A stretch of 64,000 nucleotides of DNA from HLUCCA09 sp038745585 (GCA_038745585.1 JBCDLH010000005.1:124001-188000), one strand, 5' to 3'. Shown: positions 9,548-18,763, numbered from the stretch's first letter. The notes: a model not told the origin generated them from the sequence alone. Numbers and translations: made by a program.

Positions 9548-10023
9548 CTTTGACTGCCCCTTTATCCAAGCCCATCCAACCGTCACCGTGCGGGCGAGGA
9601 TGTCCCGTGAAAAGAGCCGTCCTGTGGCCGCGTGTGCAACATCGGCAAAAGGCTGCCTGTCACTTGGGCAAGGCGCCTAAATCGCTGACAAAAAAGTAAC
9701 AATGCGTGAGCGACCTCCGGCATCGGACCGGCCGGCTGGACGGGCCCAAGGCCTGCGCTATTATGCCGCAACACCGCGCACAGGCAGGCAGGCAGGATTT
9801 TTCAAAAATGTATCGACTTAAGCTCGCGCTCTTCGCGCTCGATCACGTGTCGCAATACGGTATCTGGAAGGCGGGGGCTGACATGTGCGGCGGGACGACC
9901 CGACGGCACCGCGCGGACGCGCACAGAAACCTCGCCGCACAAGCGCTTCATCACATGGTCGGACGTCCGGGCGACGGACGCCAATCCGAAGGCGGAGCGA
10001 CCCGCCGTGTCGAATAGCGCGGC
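9548..10023. other. 476-bp intergenic stretch with a (CAGG)4 tract
   Basis: No convincing gene. The 9706-10017 plus-strand and 9802-9984 minus-strand open frames have no recognisable domain or ribosome binding site. A perfect four-unit CAGG repeat occupies 9781-9796, immediately before an AT-richer patch (TTTTTCAAAAATG). The region should hold the promoter of the DUF924 gene and the 3' end of the kinase transcript. Confidence 0.4.
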
Positions 10024-11358
10024 CTAGACCGCGACGACGATTTCGGCGCGTAGACCGCCCATCCCCACGCTCTCCCCAAGCTCTAGCCGCCCGCCATGGC
10101 TGCGCGCGATGTCGTGGGCGATGGAAAGGCCGAGCCCCACGCTTGAGCCCATGTCCTGGTTCCGGGCAGCGTCGAGACGCGCGAACGGTTTGCGCGCCTG
10201 CTCGCGCCAGTCTGGTTCGATCCCAGGACCGTCATCCTCTACGACAAAGTGCAGCGTCCGCGACCGGCGTTGCAGCGAGACCTCCGCACGCTTGCCATAG
10301 CGCATTGCGTTTCCGATGAGGTTCCCGAGCGCCCGCTCGATGGCGCGGCCGCGCAAGGGCACAGGGTCGCCCTCGTCGAATTCGGCGGGCAGAAGCGTCA
10401 CGGCGCCGCCGGCCCGCTGCGCCTTCTCGACGGCGCGGCTGACGATTTCGACCGGATCGGACAGCTCGGGCTCGGCCTCTGCATCTGCGCGGGCAAAGTC
10501 GAGGAAGGCATCGATCAGCGCCTCCATCTCCTCGACATCCCGCTCCATCGCCGCGACGTCCTCGCCCTCAGGCAGCATCGAAAGCCCCAGGCGGAGCCGC
10601 GTCAGCGGTGTGCGCAAATCGTGGCTGATCCCCGAAAGCATCAGCGTGCGTTGTTCGATCTGCCGCTCGATCCGGCCTCGCATGTCGAGAAACGCCGTCC
10701 CCGCTTGGCGGACCTCAAGTGCCCCGCGCGGGCGATAGGACACGACCCGGCCCTTGCCAAAGGCCTCGGCCGCGTTGGCCAGATCGGACACGGGCCGAAG
10801 CTGATTGCGGAGGTAGACGAACGCCACAACCGTTACCAACACCCCGAAGACAAGCATGATGACAAGAAACTGATGCGGGTTCGACGCCGCAACGAGGCGG
10901 CGCGAGAACTCGACCCCCATTACGCCGAATCTCGTCTCAAGCTCGACAAAGACCGAGCCTGTGTCGCGCGCCAGATCGACGGCGCGCAACTCCGGCACCT
11001 CCTCACGCAAAGTGGCGACCACCGTCACGCCTGAGAGATCGTAAAAGAGGCGCCGTGTCGTGCCCGGGGCGGCGGGCATGGCAAGCGGGAGCGTCACGTC
11101 GAGATCGAGGTCGCGCCGCAGATCTACCGTGTTGGCGATTGCACCTGCTCGGCTCCGGGTCTCGTCAACTTCGCTCATCAAGAGGTCGAGATCCTTGACG
11201 ATCCCCCGCGTCATCTGCCGCGTGACGTCCTCGAAGTGGCGCTGAATGAAGACGACCGAGACCACGACCTGCAATGCGATGAGCGGCACCAGCAGGATCA
11301 GCGCCGTGCGCCCGTAAATGCCTCGCGGCATGGAGCGTTTGAGCCAGTCGAACGTCAT
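10024..11358 (-). CDS. EnvZ-like membrane sensor histidine kinase (no adjacent response regulator)
   Basis: 444 residues. TM1 about 17-38, a periplasmic domain of about 125 residues, TM2 about 163-184, then HAMP. The HisKA box is SHDLRTP with phospho-acceptor H246, followed by the N box GNLIGNAMRYG and G boxes VEDDGPGIEP and GLGLSIAHDIARSHGG. This is the EnvZ/OmpB type of kinase. A response regulator is usually next door but none is within 10 kb here, so the partner lies elsewhere. It diverges from the MBL-fold gene, whose start is 82 bp away. Confidence 0.9.
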   Translation of the reverse strand: MTFDWLKRSMPRGIYGRTALILLVPLIALQVVVSVVFIQRHFEDVTRQMTRGIVKDLDLLMSEVDETRSRAGAIANTVDLRRDLDLDVTLPLAMPAAPGTTRRLFYDLSGVTVVATLREEVPELRAVDLARDTGSVFVELETRFGVMGVEFSRRLVAASNPHQFLVIMLVFGVLVTVVAFVYLRNQLRPVSDLANAAEAFGKGRVVSYRPRGALEVRQAGTAFLDMRGRIERQIEQRTLMLSGISHDLRTPLTRLRLGLSMLPEGEDVAAMERDVEEMEALIDAFLDFARADAEAEPELSDPVEIVSRAVEKAQRAGGAVTLLPAEFDEGDPVPLRGRAIERALGNLIGNAMRYGKRAEVSLQRRSRTLHFVVEDDGPGIEPDWREQARKPFARLDAARNQDMGSSVGLGLSIAHDIARSHGGRLELGESVGMGGLRAEIVVAV

Positions 11359-11440
11359 GGGCTAATGCTAGTCCACTTGACCATTGTCCGACATCGGCAA
11401 TTTGCGCTGGGCGGGCGCCCGTGATGGAGAAGGATCATCG

Positions 11441-12328
11441 ATGCAAGCCCCCGCGCGCGCCGAAGAGATCGAGCCCGGGCTGCGCGTCGTTCGCGCGCCG
11501 AATCCGTCGCCGATGACATTCACTGGCACCAATACCTGGATTGTCGGCGCAAGGTCTGTCGCCTTGATCGACCCGGGGCCCGACTTGCCCGCCCATTTTG
11601 ACGCGATCCGCGCCAGCCTTGCGGGCCAGACGGTCGCCGCCATTCTCGTGACCCACGCGCACCGCGATCACTCCACGCTCGCCCCCCGGCTTGCGCGCGA
11701 GACCGGCGCGCCGATCTATGCCGCGGGAGACATGACGGGGCGCCGCCGCCCGATCATGGCCGAACTCGCGGCGGCGGGGCTCGTGGGCGGCGGGGAAGGC
11801 GTCGATCGCGCATTTGCGCCCGACCATGTGCTCGAGGATGGCGGAGAGGTTTGCGGCCCCGGATGGCGCTTGGCGGCGCTCGCGACACCGGGCCATACGT
11901 CCGACCACCTCGCCTTCACCCAAGGCGACCGTGTCTTTACGGGCGACCACGTGATGGGCTGGGCCTCGTCCCTTGTCTCGCCTCCCGACGGCGATCTCCG
12001 CGCGGTCCTAGCATCCTGTCATCGGTTGAAGGCTGTGCAAGCGCGCCGGTTCTTTCCCGGCCATGGAGACCCGGTGGACGCGCCCGCTGCCCGTCTGGAT
12101 TGGCTCATCGCACACCGGGAGAGGCGCACGGCGCAGATCCTCGCCGCGTTGGCGGCGGGTCCGGCGACCCCAGCCGCCCTCACACGGGCGATCTACACCG
12201 ACATCGACGCAGGACTCTTACCTGCTGCGGAGCGTAACGTCCTCGCGCACCTCATCGCGCTGAGTGAAGACGCCCGGGTCGCGCCGCGCGGCGCGCTCTC
12301 TGCCACGGTCGAATTTGATTTGGCCTGA
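11441..12328 (+). CDS. MBL-fold metallo-hydrolase (LACTB2/glyoxalase II-like)
   Basis: 295 residues. The metal motif THAHRDH (H72, H74, D76, H77) is followed by GHTSDHLAF, FTGDHVMGW and FPGHGDPV, the remaining His/Asp ligands of the metallo-beta-lactamase fold. The C-terminal about 70 residues (RRTAQILAAL..TPAALTRAIYTD) look like the winged-helix tail of LACTB2-type hydrolases. Substrate unknown; RNA or a thioester are both possible in this family. The ATG at 11441 has GGAGAAGG 7-14 nt upstream. The open frame extends 19 codons further but without a site. Confidence 0.88.
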   Translation: MQAPARAEEIEPGLRVVRAPNPSPMTFTGTNTWIVGARSVALIDPGPDLPAHFDAIRASLAGQTVAAILVTHAHRDHSTLAPRLARETGAPIYAAGDMTGRRRPIMAELAAAGLVGGGEGVDRAFAPDHVLEDGGEVCGPGWRLAALATPGHTSDHLAFTQGDRVFTGDHVMGWASSLVSPPDGDLRAVLASCHRLKAVQARRFFPGHGDPVDAPAARLDWLIAHRERRTAQILAALAAGPATPAALTRAIYTDIDAGLLPAAERNVLAHLIALSEDARVAPRGALSATVEFDLA

Positions 12329-12413
12329 CGGAGCGCACCGCTCGCGCCCGGCGGCGAATTTCGCGTCGCCCCTCTGGACGCGTTCAGACAGCCTTGCTAT
12401 AGCGCGCCGCAGT

Positions 12414-12488
12414 TCCGGCGTAGCTCAGCGGTAGAGCAGTTGACTGTTAATCAATTGGTCGTAGGTTCGATCCCTACCGCCGGAGCCA
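12414..12488 (+). tRNA. tRNA-Asn (anticodon GTT)
   Basis: A full cloverleaf can be drawn: acceptor TCCGGCG (12414-12420) pairs with CGCCGGA (12478-12484), D arm GCTC/GAGC, anticodon stem GTTGA/TCAAT with anticodon GTT at 12446-12448, and T arm GTAGG-TTCGATC-CCTAC. Discriminator base G and an encoded CCA (12486-12488) follow. It reads Asn codons AAC/AAU. It lies between the MBL-fold gene and the convergent lon gene. No attachment-site duplication or integrase is visible beside it. Confidence 0.97.
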
Positions 12489-12574
12489 ATTAACCTTTTA
12501 AAAGCAAGCCTGTGCTGCGCACTCTGCATGTTGTAGTTTAGGGGCGCGGCTCCAAGCGGCTTTACCTCAACACG

Positions 12575-12602
12575 AAAAAGGCAGGCGCTCGCGGCGCCTG
12601 CC
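12575..12602 (-). terminator. Rho-independent terminator of lon
   Basis: On the minus strand a perfect 9-bp GC stem (GGCAGGCGC / GCGCCTGCC, arms 12594-12602 and 12580-12588) with a 5-nt loop is followed by five T residues (A tract at 12575-12579 on the plus strand). It begins 24 bp after the lon stop codon, the classical intrinsic terminator arrangement. Confidence 0.85.
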
Positions 12603-12626
12603 CTGTCTTCACCTCCGAGTTGGAGG

Positions 12627-15041
12627 TCAGTGCGCGGTCTGTGCGGCCGGGCCTTCGTTACGGAGGGCGGCGGCCCGGGCGAGCGCAGCCTCCTCTTCAG
12701 CCGCCTCGTCCCACTCGATGGGCTCGGGCTTGGCGACGAGCGCGTGCTCCAAAACCTCGGAGACATGGGACACGGGGATCAGGTCGAGCCCAGCCTTCAC
12801 ATTATCCGGGATCTCGGCGAGGTCTTTTTCATTCTCCTCTGGGATCAGCACGGTCTTGATGCCACCACGGAGCGCGGCGAGGAGCTTTTCTTTCAGCCCG
12901 CCGATGGGCAGCGCGTTCCCGCGGAGCGTAACCTCGCCTGTCATGGCGATGTCTTTGCGCACCGGGATGCCGGTGAGAACCGAAACGATCGACGTGACCA
13001 TCGCAAGGCCCGCCGATGGCCCGTCCTTCGGCGTGGCGCCCTCAGGCACGTGGACGTGGATATCCATCGTGTCAAAACTTGGCGGCTTTACCCCGATTTG
13101 CGGCGCGATGGAGCGGACGTAGCTTGAGGCGGCGTCGATCGACTCTTTCATCACGTCACCGAGCTTACCGGTCGTTTTCATCCGGCCCTTGCCCGGCAGG
13201 CGCAGCGCTTCGATCTGCAAGAGATCGCCACCGACCGACGTGTAGGCGAGCCCAGTGACGACGCCGACCTGATCCTCGACCTCCGCCAGCCCATAGCGGT
13301 GCTTTTTCACGCCCAGGAAATCCTCAAGATTGTCGGGCGTTACCGTGACTTTCTCAAGTTCTCCCCGAACGATCTGCGTCACCGCTTTCCGCGCCGTCTT
13401 GGCGATCTCGCGTTCGAGGTTCCGCACGCCCGCCTCGCGCGTGTAGACGCGGATCATCTCGGTCAGCGCCTCATCCGTCAGCTCGAACTCGCCTTTCTTA
13501 AGCCCGTGGTTCTTCACTTGCTTTGCGACGAGGTGACGTTTGGCGATCTCGCGCTTTTCGTCCTCCGTGTAGCCGGCGAGCGAAATGATCTCCATCCGGT
13601 CGAGTAGCGGCCCGGGCATGTTGTAGGAGTTCGCCGTGGTCAGGAACATCACGTTCGACAGGTCATACTCGACTTCGAGATAGTGATCGACAAAGGTGCC
13701 GTTCTGCTCGGGGTCGAGCACTTCGAGCATGGCCGAGGCCGGATCACCGCGGAAGTCCTGGCCCATCTTGTCGATCTCGTCGAGCAGGATCAGCGGGTTC
13801 GTCGTCTTGGCCTTTTTCAGCGCCTGGATGATCTTACCGGGCATCGAGCCGATATAGGTCCGCCGGTGCCCACGGATCTCGCTTTCGTCGCGCACACCGC
13901 CGAGCGAGATGCGGATGAACTCGCGGCCTGTGGCCTTGGCGACCGATTTACCCAAGCTCGTCTTGCCCACGCCGGGCGGGCCGACAAGGCACAGGATCGG
14001 GCCCTTGAGCTTCTTTGAGCGCTGCTGCACGGCGAGATACTCGACGATCCGTTCCTTGACCTTTTCCAGGCTGTAGTGGTCATCGTCGAGGATGCGCTGC
14101 GCGCGGCCGAGGTCCTTTTTGACGCGGGAGCGGGTGCCCCACGGGATCGACAGCATCCAGTCGAGATAGTTGCGTACCACAGTCGCTTCGGCCGACATCG
14201 GGCTCATATTCTTGAGCTTTTTGACCTCGTTTTCGGCCTTTTCGCGCGCTTCTTTGGAGAGTTTCGTGGCCGCGATCTTCTCCTCGAGCTCGGCGATTTC
14301 GTTCTGGCCCTCTTCGCCGTCGCCCAGCTCGCGCTGGATCGCCTTCATCTGTTCGTTAAGATAGTATTCGCGCTGCGTCCGCTCCATTTGCGATTTCACG
14401 CGCGTCTTGATCTTCTTTTCGACCTGCAAGACCGACATTTCGCCTTGCATCAGGCCATAGACCTTCTCCAGACGCTCGGCGACGGAGAGCGTCTCCAAAA
14501 GCTCCTGTTTCTTGTCGACCTCGACGCCGAGATGACCTGACACTAGATCCGCGAGCTTGGCGGCCTGGCGCGCCTCTGCAACGGCCGTAAGCGCCTCTTC
14601 GGGGATGTTCTTTTTGACTTTGGCGTAGCGCTCGAACTCACCCGCGACGGAGCGCACGAGCGCCTCGACCTCTTCCGCCTCGCCGGGGAGTTCGGTCAGG
14701 TACTGCGCCTTCGCTTCAAAGAAGGCGTCGTTGTCGAGGTATTCGTCGATCCTCACGCGGGCCTTGCCCTCGACCAGCACCTTCACCGTGCCATCGGGGA
14801 GCTTGAGGAGCTGCAGCACGTTGGCAAGCACACCTGCGCGGTAGATCCCTTCGGGTTCTGGATCGTCCTCGGCAGGGTCAATCTGGCTCGCAAGCAGGAT
14901 CTGCTTGTCGTCCGACATCACTTCTTCGAGCGCGCGGACGGATTTCTCGCGTCCCACAAAAAGCGGGACGATCATATGGGGGAACACGACGATGTCGCGC
15001 AGGGGCAGCACCGGGTAGGAGGGGCTCAGAGGCTCTTGCAT
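12627..15041 (-). CDS. lon: ATP-dependent Lon protease
   Basis: 804 residues in normal Lon order: N-terminal LON substrate domain beginning YPVLPLRDIVVFPHM, coiled coil, AAA+ module with Walker A GPPGVGKTSLGK and Walker B LILLDEIDKM, and the Ser-Lys protease domain with PKDGPSAG (S676) and GGLKEK (K717). It degrades misfolded and regulatory proteins in the cytoplasm. I start at the ATG at 15041 (MQEPLSPSYP), preceded by AGGA. A TTG nine codons upstream is open but less likely. A strong terminator lies downstream. Confidence 0.97.
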   Translation of the reverse strand: MQEPLSPSYPVLPLRDIVVFPHMIVPLFVGREKSVRALEEVMSDDKQILLASQIDPAEDDPEPEGIYRAGVLANVLQLLKLPDGTVKVLVEGKARVRIDEYLDNDAFFEAKAQYLTELPGEAEEVEALVRSVAGEFERYAKVKKNIPEEALTAVAEARQAAKLADLVSGHLGVEVDKKQELLETLSVAERLEKVYGLMQGEMSVLQVEKKIKTRVKSQMERTQREYYLNEQMKAIQRELGDGEEGQNEIAELEEKIAATKLSKEAREKAENEVKKLKNMSPMSAEATVVRNYLDWMLSIPWGTRSRVKKDLGRAQRILDDDHYSLEKVKERIVEYLAVQQRSKKLKGPILCLVGPPGVGKTSLGKSVAKATGREFIRISLGGVRDESEIRGHRRTYIGSMPGKIIQALKKAKTTNPLILLDEIDKMGQDFRGDPASAMLEVLDPEQNGTFVDHYLEVEYDLSNVMFLTTANSYNMPGPLLDRMEIISLAGYTEDEKREIAKRHLVAKQVKNHGLKKGEFELTDEALTEMIRVYTREAGVRNLEREIAKTARKAVTQIVRGELEKVTVTPDNLEDFLGVKKHRYGLAEVEDQVGVVTGLAYTSVGGDLLQIEALRLPGKGRMKTTGKLGDVMKESIDAASSYVRSIAPQIGVKPPSFDTMDIHVHVPEGATPKDGPSAGLAMVTSIVSVLTGIPVRKDIAMTGEVTLRGNALPIGGLKEKLLAALRGGIKTVLIPEENEKDLAEIPDNVKAGLDLIPVSHVSEVLEHALVAKPEPIEWDEAAEEEAALARAAALRNEGPAAQTAH

Positions 15042-15123
15042 GTGCTCGATGTCCTGTTTTGTTGGCAAGACGGCCTTGGCCCCGCTTCGCGGCAGCTCCC
15101 ATCCGTCTCCGGGTTCGGGGGTG

Positions 15124-15154
15124 ATACCTGGGGCCGGTGTGGCATGGTTTCAAC
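15124..15154 (-). promoter_or_regulatory. Candidate heat-shock (sigma-32-like) promoter of lon
   Basis: Reading the minus strand, GTTGAAA (15154-15148) is followed after about 14 nt by CCCCAGGTAT (15133-15124), close to the RpoH pattern TTGAA..CCCCATnT. It sits about 85 nt upstream of the lon ATG. The spacing and sequence are right for a gene that is heat-shock controlled in many proteobacteria, but the match is by eye only. Confidence 0.35.
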
Positions 15155-15347
15155 ATCAATCCCCTTGCGCGCAGAGTGTGCCCGTCGTGGGGGCCGGCGG
15201 CAAGCGGCAGTTTGAGAATTCCTAAACGTGGGGACGTATGGGGGTGTTGCGTGGGTCTAAGCGCGACAGCAGGGGTGGATTAGGGCGATTGTTTTGGCGG
15301 GGTGGGAGATCTCACCTCATGGCCCGTGCGCCCATAAGCCTTACACG

Positions 15348-15591
15348 TCGAGTTTCGCAGCCTGGCACGGAGCAAAAGCCTAGGGCCGCCGTGCCGGCGC
15401 CGTCCCGTTCCGTCGCACCAAAGGTGCACCGATCTCTGGTTGGCGAGACGGGATGGCGCTTTGTCTCCGTAAGCGCTTAGGTCCGGTCGGGGAGGTATGT
15501 GGCTGGGATAAAGCACTGCAGCCCAACGGTTGCTGCGCCAACCCCCGGGACTGCGCTGGCACGGCTACGCTCTACGTTCGAACGTCTAAGG
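15348..15591. repeat. Dispersed intergenic repeat, copy 1
   Basis: About 244 bp that align with 36146-36400 in the same orientation (edges approximate). Shared blocks include TCGAG-N8-CCTGGC, GCCGTGCC, the identical 17-mer ACGGGATGGCGCTTTGT (15448-15464), a GGCTGG-ATAAAG block and GCGCTGGCAC. A long-range hairpin pairs 15397-15408 with 15448-15459 (12 bp, one G-T pair). It ends at the tgt stop codon, as copy 2 ends at the tctA stop codon. The rest of the lon-tgt gap (15155-15347) shows nothing recognisable. Confidence 0.6.
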
Positions 15592-16728
15592 CTAAATCGG
15601 CTCAATGTCCCCCTGCGCCCGAAGCGTGTGGAACTGGGCCTCCCACTTTGCGAATGTCCCGGCTGCAATCGCAGCCCGCATGCCGGCCATTATCTCCTGG
15701 TAGTAATGCAGGTTGTGCCAGGTCAGCAGCATCGAGGCGAGGATCTCGCCCGACCGGAAGAGATGGTGCAGGTAGGCGCGGGAGTAGTTGCGGCAGGCGG
15801 GACAGGTGCAGTCCTCGTCGAGGGGACGCGGGTCGTCGGCGTGGCGCGCGTTTTTGATGTTCACGACGCCGCGGCGCGTAAAGGCCTGCCCGGTCCGGCC
15901 GGAGCGCGAGGGCAGAACGCAATCGAACATATCGATCCCGCGCTTCACCGCGCCGACGATGTCGTCGGGTTTGCCCACACCCATCAAGTAGCGCGGCCTT
16001 TCCTTGGGGAGCTGGCCCGGCGCATAGTCGAGGCAGCCGAACATCGCCTTCTGCCCCTCTCCGACCGCGAGCCCGCCCACCGCGTAGCCGTCAAAGCCGA
16101 TCCGGGTCAGCGCCTCGGCGCTCGCGGCGCGCAGATCCTCCTCAAGCCCGCCCTGCTGGATGCCGAAGAGCGCGTGGCCTGGACGGTCTCCGAACGCGTC
16201 GCGAGAGCGCGCGGCCCAGCGCATCGAAAGGCGCATGCTCTCGTCGATCCGCGCGCGGTCGGCCGGGAGCGCGGGACACTCGTCGAAACACATCACGATG
16301 TCCGAACCCAAAAGCTTCTGGATCTCCATCGAGCGTTCGGGGCTCAGCATGTGTTTGCTCCCGTCAATATGGGAGCGGAAGGTGACACCCTCTTCCGTGA
16401 GCTTTCTCAGCTCGGCGAGCGACATCACCTGAAAGCCGCCGCTATCGGTCAGGATCGGGCGCTCCCAATTCATGAAGCGGTGGAGCCCGCCGAGCCGCGC
16501 GATCCGCTCGGCGGTGGGGCGCAACATCAGGTGATAGGTGTTGCCCAAGAGGATGTCTGCGCCGGTCTCGCGCACGTTTTCGGGGCGCATTGCCTTAACC
16601 GTTGCCGCGGTGCCCACGGGCATAAAAGCGGGCGTACGGATTTCGCCGCGCGGCGTCTCAATGAGGCCCGTGCGGGCGGCGCCATCCGTGGCGTTCAGCG
16701 TGAACCGGAAAGGATTGGTATGGAGCAT
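15592..16728 (-). CDS. tgt: Queuine tRNA-ribosyltransferase
   Basis: 378 residues. Catalytic aspartates in ILTDSGGFQ (D95) and GIDMFDCVLPSRSGR (D269 nucleophile), substrate-pocket FGIQQGG, and the zinc site C307, C309, C312, H338. It exchanges guanine 34 for the queuosine precursor in tRNAs with GUN anticodons, which include the tRNA-Asn(GTT) encoded 3 kb away. I start at ATG 16728 (MLHTNPFRFTL). The 23 open codons upstream have no family similarity. No other queuosine gene is in the window. Confidence 0.96.
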   Translation of the reverse strand: MLHTNPFRFTLNATDGAARTGLIETPRGEIRTPAFMPVGTAATVKAMRPENVRETGADILLGNTYHLMLRPTAERIARLGGLHRFMNWERPILTDSGGFQVMSLAELRKLTEEGVTFRSHIDGSKHMLSPERSMEIQKLLGSDIVMCFDECPALPADRARIDESMRLSMRWAARSRDAFGDRPGHALFGIQQGGLEEDLRAASAEALTRIGFDGYAVGGLAVGEGQKAMFGCLDYAPGQLPKERPRYLMGVGKPDDIVGAVKRGIDMFDCVLPSRSGRTGQAFTRRGVVNIKNARHADDPRPLDEDCTCPACRNYSRAYLHHLFRSGEILASMLLTWHNLHYYQEIMAGMRAAIAAGTFAKWEAQFHTLRAQGDIEPI

Positions 16729-16881
16729 GGGCTGGGGCTCTGCCCCAGACCCCGCGATATTTCTAGCAAAAAGAAGGGGGCGGCGGCGCTTCTTCAACGG
16801 CTTTTCCTGGGATCTGAGGGGCGGTATCTGAGTGTTGTGTCGCGGGCATCACGCTCGCCCTACCAAATAAGGAGGCCGCGA

Positions 16882-18294
16882 GTGACTGAACCGCTGACCT
16901 TTGGCTGGGAAGAATGGGTTGCGCTCCCCGGGATCGGATTGCCGGCGATGAAGGCCAAGGTCGATACCGGCGCCAAGACCTCAGCTCTGCACGCCTTCGA
17001 CATCGAAGCCTTTGGACCGGTTGCGCGCCCCAAGGTACGCTTTGCCGTGCACCCGATCCCGGGCAATGATGACGTCTCGATTGCCTGCTCGGCCGACATC
17101 GTCGATCGGCGCGAGGTGACGTCCTCGAACGGCGAGACCGAGCTGCGCTACGTCATCGCCACCGACCTGCACGTGGCTGATCAGAGTTGGCCGATCGAAA
17201 TGACGCTCACGGACCGGGGCACGATGGCCTATCGGATGCTACTTGGGCGGCAGGCCTTGGGCGAGTACGTGCTGGTCAGCCCAGCCGAGAGCCAATGCCA
17301 GCCCGAACTCAGCTTTGACGCCTATCACACGCCGCGCGTGCGCGAAGCGGCGCCGCGGCGCACGCTGCGCATCGCTGTGCTGAGCCGGGAGGAAACGAAT
17401 TATTCGACCACGCGGCTCGTCGCGGAGGGGGAGAAGCGCGGGCACGTCGTCGAGGTGATCAACACAACGCGCTGCTACATGGCGATCAACGCGCTTGCGC
17501 CCGAGGTCCACTACGACGGGCAGCGTCTGCCCCGCTACGATGCCATCGTCCCGCGGATCGGCGCCTCGGTCACCGCCTATGGCACCGCCGTCATTCGGCA
17601 ATTCGAAACGCTCGGGACCTATTGCGTCAATGGTTCGGCGGGGATCACGTCGAGCCGCGACAAGCTCCATGCCCATCAGATCCTGGCCCGCCAGCGGATC
17701 GGCATGCCGATGACGGCCTTCGCCGCCTCACCTCAGGACACCGACAATTTGATCGAGGTCGTGGGATCGGCCCCACTCATCGTAAAGCTCTTAGAGAGCA
17801 CCCAAGGCAAGGGTGTGGTCCTCGCCGAGACGAAGAAAGCCGCGCAATCGGTGATCTCGGCATTCCGTGGTCTCAAGGCCAATTTCCTCGTCCAGAACTT
17901 CGTGAAAGAGGCCGCGGGCGAGGATATCCGCTGTCTCGTGGTTGGCACGAAGGTCGTTGCCTCGATGCGGCGCAAGGCGGCGGCTGGCGAGTTTCGGTCG
18001 AACCTCCATCAGGGCGGCACGGCAGAGGCGGTACGGATTACGAAAGTCGAGCGGGAGACCGCTCTGCGCGCGGCCAAGGCCTTTGGGCTCCACATGGCGG
18101 GGGTGGATCTGCTGCGCGGGGCCGACGGGCCGAAAGTGCTCGAGGTCAACTCCTCGCCCGGGCTCGAAGGCATCGAGAGGTGCTCCGGCAAGAACATCGC
18201 AGGGTTGCTCTACGAGGAGATCGAAAAGCGCGTGCGCCCTGCCCCCGTCCGCAAACGTACGGGCGCGCGGGCCTCAGGCGGAAAACCCCTATAG
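16882..18294 (+). CDS. rimK: RimK-type ATP-grasp ligase with fused N-terminal retropepsin-like (RimB/pfam05618) domain
   Basis: 470 residues starting at GTG 16882 behind an excellent AAGGAGG (16869-16875). Residues about 1-150 match the 'putative ATP-dependent zinc protease'/RimB family, with the aspartic-protease-like VDTGAKTSAL (27-36). From about 165 a RimK ligase follows (RIAVLSREETNYSTTRL; ATP-grasp LIVKLLESTQGKGV; VLEVNSSPGLEGIE). RimK adds glutamates to ribosomal protein S6 in E. coli, where the RimB-like protein is separate. Here both are one chain. The frame is open for 460 codons upstream, but that is antisense to tgt. Confidence 0.88.
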   Translation: MTEPLTFGWEEWVALPGIGLPAMKAKVDTGAKTSALHAFDIEAFGPVARPKVRFAVHPIPGNDDVSIACSADIVDRREVTSSNGETELRYVIATDLHVADQSWPIEMTLTDRGTMAYRMLLGRQALGEYVLVSPAESQCQPELSFDAYHTPRVREAAPRRTLRIAVLSREETNYSTTRLVAEGEKRGHVVEVINTTRCYMAINALAPEVHYDGQRLPRYDAIVPRIGASVTAYGTAVIRQFETLGTYCVNGSAGITSSRDKLHAHQILARQRIGMPMTAFAASPQDTDNLIEVVGSAPLIVKLLESTQGKGVVLAETKKAAQSVISAFRGLKANFLVQNFVKEAAGEDIRCLVVGTKVVASMRRKAAAGEFRSNLHQGGTAEAVRITKVERETALRAAKAFGLHMAGVDLLRGADGPKVLEVNSSPGLEGIERCSGKNIAGLLYEEIEKRVRPAPVRKRTGARASGGKPL

Positions 18295-18372
18295 GCGCGT
18301 TCGGCGAACGTCTGGACCGGAGCGGCGAGATTTCCTATATCGGCAATAAACCAGGATGTGAGGCCCTGCCCC

Positions 18373-18756
18373 ATGAGCGCCAGCCCCGAGAGCACACAGC
18401 CGGACGCCGGCCCGATGGAGGGCGCGCCGCTGATCCGCCCTTCGACGACGGATCATCCCCTGTACGACCAGGTCGTGGAGGCGTGCCGCACGGTCTATGA
18501 TCCTGAGATCCCCGTGAATATCTTCGATCTCGGGCTGATCTACACGATCGACATCGGCGAGGCGGGCGAAGTCTCTGTGATCATGACGCTGACCGCTCCG
18601 GGTTGCCCCGTGGCCGGCGAGATGCCCGGCTGGGTGGCCGAAGCCGTCGAGCCGCTGCCGGGCGTGCAGCAGGTCGACGTGGAGATCACGTGGGATCCGC
18701 CCTGGGGCATGGACATGATGTCGGACGAGGCCAAGCTCGAACTGGGCTTTATGTGA
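18373..18756 (+). CDS. sufT: SufT-like Fe-S assembly protein (DUF59/MIP18 family)
   Basis: 127 residues. The DUF59 core runs from about 35 to 110 with the hallmark YDPEIPVNIFDLGLIY and TLTAPGCPVAGEMP, the latter holding the conserved cysteine, and WDPPWGMDMMSDEAKLELGFM at the end, typical of the SUF-linked SufT group. It probably helps mature Fe-S proteins in the cytoplasm. A GTG at 18358 is an alternative start. The other suf genes are not here. The next gene begins 7 nt after its stop. Confidence 0.88.
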   Translation: MSASPESTQPDAGPMEGAPLIRPSTTDHPLYDQVVEACRTVYDPEIPVNIFDLGLIYTIDIGEAGEVSVIMTLTAPGCPVAGEMPGWVAEAVEPLPGVQQVDVEITWDPPWGMDMMSDEAKLELGFM

Positions 18757-18763
18757 CCGGTAC

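Noticed and set aside
9706..10017. 103-codon frame between the DUF924 gene and the kinase
   Set aside because: No ribosome site, no domain, biased composition; not called as a gene.
12414..12488. tRNA-Asn as an integration site
   Set aside because: No integrase, no repeated 3' tRNA end and no foreign-looking block beside it within the window.
15499..16881. Apparent 461-codon N-terminal extension of the rimK gene
   Set aside because: It is antisense to tgt, and a perfect AAGGAGG precedes the GTG at 16882 where family similarity begins.
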